Positions 14,233 through 18,337 of a stretch of 18,337 nt of DNA are shown here, piece by piece. The notes beneath the pieces are model-generated. The model did not search any database. It was not told where the DNA came from and worked only from the letters and a program-made list of their open reading frames with translations. How positions within the stretch are numbered: the stretch's first letter is position 1; each line of letters starts with the position of its first letter. The stretch is from Chloromonas sp. AAM2 (taxonomy: Eukaryota; Chlorophyta; Chlorophyceae; Chlamydomonadales; Chlamydomonadaceae), in contig QAXH01006641.1 of assembly GCA_004335635.1 (NCBI GenBank), forward strand, positions 52,446 to 70,782, read 5' to 3'. The translations under genes were made by a program, and so were the position numbers.

Positions 14233-15378
14233 TCATAAAACTGTAAAGTCTGACGAAAATACGGTATTACCCCAAACAAGGTTAATCCGCCCGCCTGATT
14301 CTGTTTCTTCAACCGATATCGTGAACGCCTCTGTTACGTCTTCTTTTTTAGATAATTGCATAGGCACTCGCCCAAGATCTCTGCTTTCATCATAGGAGCG
14401 ACCATTCTGCCCCGTCTGTTTATTAATAATAAGGGTGCCTCCATCAGGTTCCGGAATCGTAAATAAGGTGTATTCACCGGCTGGTACTGTTAGGTCCCCA
14501 AACTTGAGTTTGCTTGAGGTATAAAAATGAGTAGCACGGTTGGCCCCGGTTCTCCAGCGTTCACCCCACGGAACAATATTTCCAAATAAATCTCGGCCGC
14601 GTTTTTGTGGCGAACCAAATTCAACACGAAAGTTGGTGTCTTTAAATTGAAACTCCGCAGAAACGGCACCTGAAAGTTCACCCACAGGGTTTCTTGCAAA
14701 TCGATTTGCCAGCTGAGGCATATCAAGGTCATTTACACGGTGGACCTTTAATTTGCGGGTCGTTAAACTTGCATCAAGGTTTTGAATGCCGCCTTGACCT
14801 GTCACATTAACTCCCATTACTCCCCGAAAGGGATGCCGGATGGTCATAGAATCATCTTCAATGTCTGCAATCACAAAATTGAATATTCGATTCCCTGAAA
14901 GGAAAGGTTGATTTATAGTATCCTGACGCACTTTATTCGCGTTCTGAAAAGCGACTTCAAAAGGCCAGTGTACCATATCAATAAAAGGTAAGGTGCCGGG
15001 TTTATAGGGTGCGGAATATGAATTTACTTCACCATTTTCCGAGAAAACATTTACACGCAAGCTGTCTCCGTTTTTGGTCACACTTCGTGCCGTAGCTCCT
15101 TCATCAGAAAATCCGACCGCTGGAGCATGATCAGTTTGAACCATACGCTCCATTCCTCCCGTTTCATCGATTTCCATTACATACGTAGAAATTTTTGTTT
15201 CTGGACTTCTTAAAACAACCTGAGTTGTGATTGTAGAGTCGGTCATTGTAAACTCCTCAACAGCTAAAGTATCATTGCCCAGAAGTGTTACAAACGCTGC
15301 CTTTTGATGATAATCAGGAGCACTGCAGTTTGCTATAAATAGTGCTATAACTGAAAAGATAAAGAGTAGCTTTTTCAT
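14233..15378 (-). CDS. DUF2911-domain exported protein, possible lipoprotein
   Basis: This 381-residue protein starts with a signal sequence (MKKLLFIFSVIALFIANC). The Cys18 could be lipidated, but Asn at the -1 position is unusual for a lipobox, so ordinary signal peptidase I cleavage is also possible. Residues 20-235 form an unassigned beta-rich domain. Residues 242-381 are the DUF2911 domain, recognised by FGSPQKRGRDLFG, WGERWRTGANRATHF (271-285), VPAGEYTLFTIP (298-309) and the closing LVWGNT. DUF2911 proteins are common in Bacteroidota and relatives and lack a known reaction. The location should be the periplasm or outer membrane. It is convergent with the zinc-ribbon gene, and the stop is 42 bases from that gene's terminator. 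No partner gene suggests a role. Confidence 0.88.
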   Translation of the reverse strand: MKKLLFIFSVIALFIANCSAPDYHQKAAFVTLLGNDTLAVEEFTMTDSTITTQVVLRSPETKISTYVMEIDETGGMERMVQTDHAPAVGFSDEGATARSVTKNGDSLRVNVFSENGEVNSYSAPYKPGTLPFIDMVHWPFEVAFQNANKVRQDTINQPFLSGNRIFNFVIADIEDDSMTIRHPFRGVMGVNVTGQGGIQNLDASLTTRKLKVHRVNDLDMPQLANRFARNPVGELSGAVSAEFQFKDTNFRVEFGSPQKRGRDLFGNIVPWGERWRTGANRATHFYTSSKLKFGDLTVPAGEYTLFTIPEPDGGTLIINKQTGQNGRSYDESRDLGRVPMQLSKKEDVTEAFTISVEETESGGRINLVWGNTVFSSDFTVL

Positions 15379-15473
15379 GGCAGTAAAATATTTTTTGAAT
15401 AAATGAATCTATTTCAAATAACAATGGTGGCCAAATCAAAATGCTTAAAAAATGAAAACGCAGGCAATCAAGC

Positions 15474-16121
15474 CTATGAGGTACGGCTTTCAGTTTCTTT
15501 ACTGATCTTTTTTAAAGCCTCGGTAAATACCTCAACCGGCTGCGCTCCAGAAAGGCCGTATTTATCGTTGATATAGAAAAAAGGAACGCCCTGAATTCCA
15601 ATTCGATGGGCTTCTTCCACATCCGCCATAACCTGTTTGGAATATGTATTTTTTTCAATTGATTCCCGCGCTTCTCCTTTATCTAACCCGACCTCCTCAG
15701 CGATTTCAACCAGCACGTCAGTCTTGCCCAGATGCCTTCCTTCCGTAAAATAAGCGGAGAGTAACGCTTCTTTCATTTCATCTTGTTTGTTATGAACAGC
15801 TGCAAGATGCAATAATTGGTGGGCATTAAAAGAATTTGTTGGTTGAACGGAATCCATGTCATAATCGAGGCCGGCATTCATTGCCATCTCAACCATGTTT
15901 GCATTCATTTGTTTGGCCCAGCTACGATCGCGGTCGTACTTCTTGGCTAAAGTATCATAGATATCCAAATCAGAATCTATAGGGGCGTTTGGGTCTAATT
16001 CAAAACTTCTCCAGCGTATGTCAGCATTGATTTGGGGAAGTTGTTCCAGTGCTTGTTCTAAGCGCCGCTTCCCGATGTAGCAAAATGGACAAGCTATGTC
16101 CGACCAGATATCTATCTTCAT
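15474..16121 (-). CDS. DsbA-family oxidoreductase, FrnE-like
   Basis: This 215-residue thioredoxin-fold protein has the FrnE/2-hydroxychromene-isomerase-like layout. It starts MKIDIWSDIACPFCYIGKRR with the CxxC pair Cys11-Cys14. An all-helical insert follows, including NSFNAHQLLHLA (96-107) and SAYFTEGRHLG (122-132). The cis-proline loop IQGVPFF has Pro180, and SGAQP lies near the end. No signal peptide is present, so it is a cytoplasmic dithiol/disulfide oxidoreductase rather than a periplasmic DsbA. In the family such proteins are linked to oxidative-stress tolerance. An upstream in-frame ATG at 16157 would add 12 residues unlike the family, so 16121 is preferred. No partner gene is evident; the MFS gene lies 76 bases upstream. 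Confidence 0.92.
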   Translation of the reverse strand: MKIDIWSDIACPFCYIGKRRLEQALEQLPQINADIRWRSFELDPNAPIDSDLDIYDTLAKKYDRDRSWAKQMNANMVEMAMNAGLDYDMDSVQPTNSFNAHQLLHLAAVHNKQDEMKEALLSAYFTEGRHLGKTDVLVEIAEEVGLDKGEARESIEKNTYSKQVMADVEEAHRIGIQGVPFFYINDKYGLSGAQPVEVFTEALKKISKETESRTS

Positions 16122-16197
16122 GAGTGCTAATGTTTTGTGGTTCCTACCTAAGCTCAAAACTTATTTAAGCTTCAGAACATTCACTATGAAAATGGGA

Positions 16198-17424
16198 TTA
16201 ATCCATCTGAATATTTTTTTGACCATGAAGACCGAAATAGGCTAAAATACTACCTAAAGCTACGCTGACAATAGCGGCCATCAGGATGCTTTCCATTACC
16301 ACATTATGGTCGAGCAACCAGCCCATTAAAAAGGGGCTCAAAGCGGTACTAAAAACCATGACAGAAGCAAAGAGTGACCGAACGGTTCCAATCATGTCTT
16401 CACCGTAAAGTTCTGCCCACAGCGCTGATTTTGTCGTGCTGCCAAATCCCATCGTTACTCCGATAAGTGCCATATAAGCAAAAGCAGACCAAATACCCGG
16501 ATGAAAGAAAGCGATGCCTAAACCCAGCCCGAGCGGTATCAGGTAAAAGGGAAAAATGGTTTTTGCGCTGAGTTTATCAATAACGGGCCCAATTCCCAAT
16601 GAACTGATAATTCTTGCAACCGCAAAAAATATAAATGCGGAGGCAATGATGGCGGCAGTCCACCCAAGCTGTTCAGCAATGGATACTTGATATAAGAATA
16701 AACCGGTAGCCCAAAAGGGAGGGATAAGTACCGAAGGTAGAATAAGCCAGAATGTAGATTCACTTAAAATTTTTCGGTAAGCGCCGGAAGACTTCTGATC
16801 CTCATTTCCGGTTGTTTTTTTAACTGTGTGATTTCTTTCTTCAATTTCTGTTTTTTGGAGTACATATAAAATAAATGGAATAAAAATTAAGGCAATAATC
16901 GCAGCTATAATGCCCCATGTCATGCGCCAGCTTGTAATTGCTAAAACGCCCGCGATTGCTACGGGCAGAATTCCTTCCCCGATAGGATACCCTAAACTAG
17001 AAACACTAAGTGCCTTTCCACGCTGTAATTTAAAATATCTTGCCATGGCAGTTTCTGCTGTATGCCCACTCAGTCCCTGACCGGCGAGGCGAAGCATTAA
17101 GATGCCAATAAACAGAAATCCAATGTGCCACGAAAAAGCCATCATAAGTGCAGCAAACAACAACCCTGAGGCTACGTACATACTATATTTACCAATAGGA
17201 AGTACATCAATCCACTTCCCTACATATGGAAGAATAGCTGCACTCGCCAAAGTGGCCCCGGAATAAATAGACCCAAATCCTGCATTTGACAGGTTGAAAT
17301 CGGTCAGGAAAAAGGGGACAAAGAGTGATATAAGAAAGGTCTGACCAAAACTGGAGAAAAAAGTAAAAGACAGGCCAAAGCTCAGCACTTTCCTCTCTTG
17401 AAGTACAAATGTAAGATAACTCAA
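16198..17424 (-). CDS. major facilitator superfamily transporter
   Basis: This 408-residue protein has the pattern of 12 membrane helices in two halves with a cytoplasmic loop (about 195-215, KTEIEERNHTVKKTTGNEDQ). The first half has GFGSIYSGATLASAAILPYVGKW, which fits the motif A region, and the ARYFKLQRGKALSVSSLGYPIGEG stretch recalls oxalate/formate- and monocarboxylate-type carriers. The substrate is not predictable. The only start that covers the first residues is a TTG at 17424 without a ribosome binding site. A GTG at 17388 preceded by AGAGAGG is an alternative that removes 12 residues before helix 1. It stands between the FrnE-like gene and the kinase gene on the same strand, with 76-120 base gaps. 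Confidence 0.87.
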   Translation of the reverse strand: MSYLTFVLQERKVLSFGLSFTFFSSFGQTFLISLFVPFFLTDFNLSNAGFGSIYSGATLASAAILPYVGKWIDVLPIGKYSMYVASGLLFAALMMAFSWHIGFLFIGILMLRLAGQGLSGHTAETAMARYFKLQRGKALSVSSLGYPIGEGILPVAIAGVLAITSWRMTWGIIAAIIALIFIPFILYVLQKTEIEERNHTVKKTTGNEDQKSSGAYRKILSESTFWLILPSVLIPPFWATGLFLYQVSIAEQLGWTAAIIASAFIFFAVARIISSLGIGPVIDKLSAKTIFPFYLIPLGLGLGIAFFHPGIWSAFAYMALIGVTMGFGSTTKSALWAELYGEDMIGTVRSLFASVMVFSTALSPFLMGWLLDHNVVMESILMAAIVSVALGSILAYFGLHGQKNIQMD

Positions 17425-17544
17425 AGGTGGTATAAATATTTATGTGTGAATAAGCAAGCCTTAAGATACAGCATATACGAACGGGAGGATATTAACAAAG
17501 GATTGTATTTTAATATCAAACCAATAAGAAGGGTCTATAACCTT

Positions 17545-18337
17545 TCAGTTTAACTTCAAAAAGAAGGAGGTTCCTTCCCCGGGTGAACTTTCAACCCGAA
17601 TATTTCCACCCATGCTTTCAACTTGCGTTTGTGTGATGTATAAACCAATCCCTTTGGCGTCATCATTCTTGTGGAAGGTTTGATACATGCCAAAGATCTT
17701 ATTTCCATATTTTTCTAAGTCTATGCCAAGGCCATTGTCATGAACTTCAAGGTAAATATGGCCGTCATTTTTGTAAGCCTTTATCGTAATTATGGGTTCA
17801 CGTTCGGGGTGGCGATATTTGATGGCGTTAGAAAAAAGATTTAGTAAAATGCTTTCAAGGTAGGCAGGGTTGTAGGTAAAGCTGAATTTATCGGGTACTT
17901 CAAGGTTAAAGGAGGCATTTTGGGTTTGAATTTCTTTCGACAGGATTTGTAAGGTATTTGCAATAAAGGTGTTTAGGGAGACCTTTCGCTCAACTTTACT
18001 GTTTTTATATTGTTCATCTATGATATCGTTAAGATCACTCATTGTAGCATTTAACCGTTCTGAAGCAACTTTAAGTTGATCAAAGAATTCATTTTTCTGT
18101 TGTACTGACTCTTCATCCTCTATTATTTCGAGGAGTAGAGAAATACTTCCTGCATGGTTTCTAAGATTGTGAGATACAATATGAGTAAAGTTCTTTAAGC
18201 GATGATTTTGGTCACTAATGATATCAAGGCTTTCGTTGAGTTCAAGCTGTTTCTTCTTGAGTGTAGTAATATCGGTAACGATGGATAAAACGGCTTTTTT
18301 ATCAGAATGCACTAATTGAAACGGAACCTTAATGGTT
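17545..18337 (-). CDS. PAS-type sensor histidine kinase, C-terminal part (cut by window end)
   Basis: The frame runs out of the window at its 5' side without a stop, so the visible 264 residues are the C-terminal part of a larger kinase. Counting from the in-frame GTG at 18312, residues 1-19 with IVTDITTLKK are the end of a PAS/PAC unit, and VPFQLVHSD lies just before. FTHIVSHNLRNH is the H-box with phospho-accepting His48. LLNLFSNAIKYRH is the N-box, DNGLGID is the G1 box, and KGIGLYIT is the G2 box of the HATPase domain. The chain ends GEGTSFFLKLN. The HNLRN form (Asn after His) is common in PAS kinases of Bacteroidota. No receiver domain follows, and no response regulator gene lies downstream, so the partner is outside the window. 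The input signal is unknown. Confidence 0.9.
   Translation of the reverse strand, partial: TIKVPFQLVHSDKKAVLSIVTDITTLKKKQLELNESLDIISDQNHRLKNFTHIVSHNLRNHAGSISLLLEIIEDEESVQQKNEFFDQLKVASERLNATMSDLNDIIDEQYKNSKVERKVSLNTFIANTLQILSKEIQTQNASFNLEVPDKFSFTYNPAYLESILLNLFSNAIKYRHPEREPIITIKAYKNDGHIYLEVHDNGLGIDLEKYGNKIFGMYQTFHKNDDAKGIGLYITQTQVESMGGNIRVESSPGEGTSFFLKLN

Noticed and set aside
16122..16157. Upstream ATG for the FrnE-like gene
   Set aside because: The extra 12 residues precede the thioredoxin strand and are not expected in this cytoplasmic family.
16198..18337. Two-component system with the MFS gene as target
   Set aside because: No response regulator is visible and the gap between the genes is ordinary; a functional link is not supported.

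Overview
The window looks like chromosomal DNA from a moderately AT-rich member of the Bacteroidota/Balneolota/Rhodothermota group, most likely a Balneolaceae-like marine or halophilic bacterium. This is inferred from four things: weak or absent Shine-Dalgarno sites at most genes, a relic of a type IX secretion C-terminal sorting domain of the FNPTTQIRY type, a DUF2911 protein, and the mix of families. No taxonomic marker such as rRNA is present.

Layout. (1) 1-1000: the tail of an unidentified gene, then a HAD-family hydrolase with a Tyr in place of the second motif I Asp. (2) 1050-2270: a REP-associated tyrosine transposase (RAYT) gene sits between two direct copies of a ~235-bp dimer. Each dimer is two ~118-bp units, and each unit carries two imperfect hairpins. 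A fifth, diverged unit lies 6 kb away at 8061-8136. (3) 2324-5322 (minus): a two-gene operon of a GT4 glycosyltransferase and a GH13_18 sugar phosphorylase of glucosylglycerate-phosphorylase type, suggesting compatible-solute or storage-glucoside turnover. (4) 5587-7483 (plus): a cytoplasmic YceI-like protein and a predicted lipoprotein isoaspartyl peptidase/asparaginase, each followed by a clear intrinsic terminator. (5) 7484-8182: a decayed non-coding stretch with the sorting-domain relic, a 9-bp hairpin and the stray REP unit.

(6) 8183-12125 (minus): a probable operon of yggS, two small paralogous PspB-like membrane proteins, a DivIVA-domain protein and a purine nucleoside phosphorylase, followed by a strongly acidic unknown protein. 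The yggS-divIVA association recalls the yggS(ylmE)-sepF-ylmG-ylmH-divIVA cluster of Gram-positive bacteria. (7) 12323-14129 (plus): a Nif3/YqfO-like protein and a coiled-coil protein of the C4 zinc-ribbon family that has lost all four zinc-ligand cysteines; the pair ends in a perfect terminator. (8) 14233-18337 (minus): a DUF2911 envelope protein, a FrnE-like DsbA-family oxidoreductase, an MFS transporter, and the C-terminal part of a PAS-type sensor histidine kinase cut by the window end.

The strongest candidates for further study are the RAYT/hairpin-dimer locus with its dispersed unit and base-pair covariation, the cysteine-free zinc-ribbon homologue, and the tandem PspB-like proteins inside the yggS-divIVA operon. 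No tRNA, rRNA, CRISPR array or prophage was seen.
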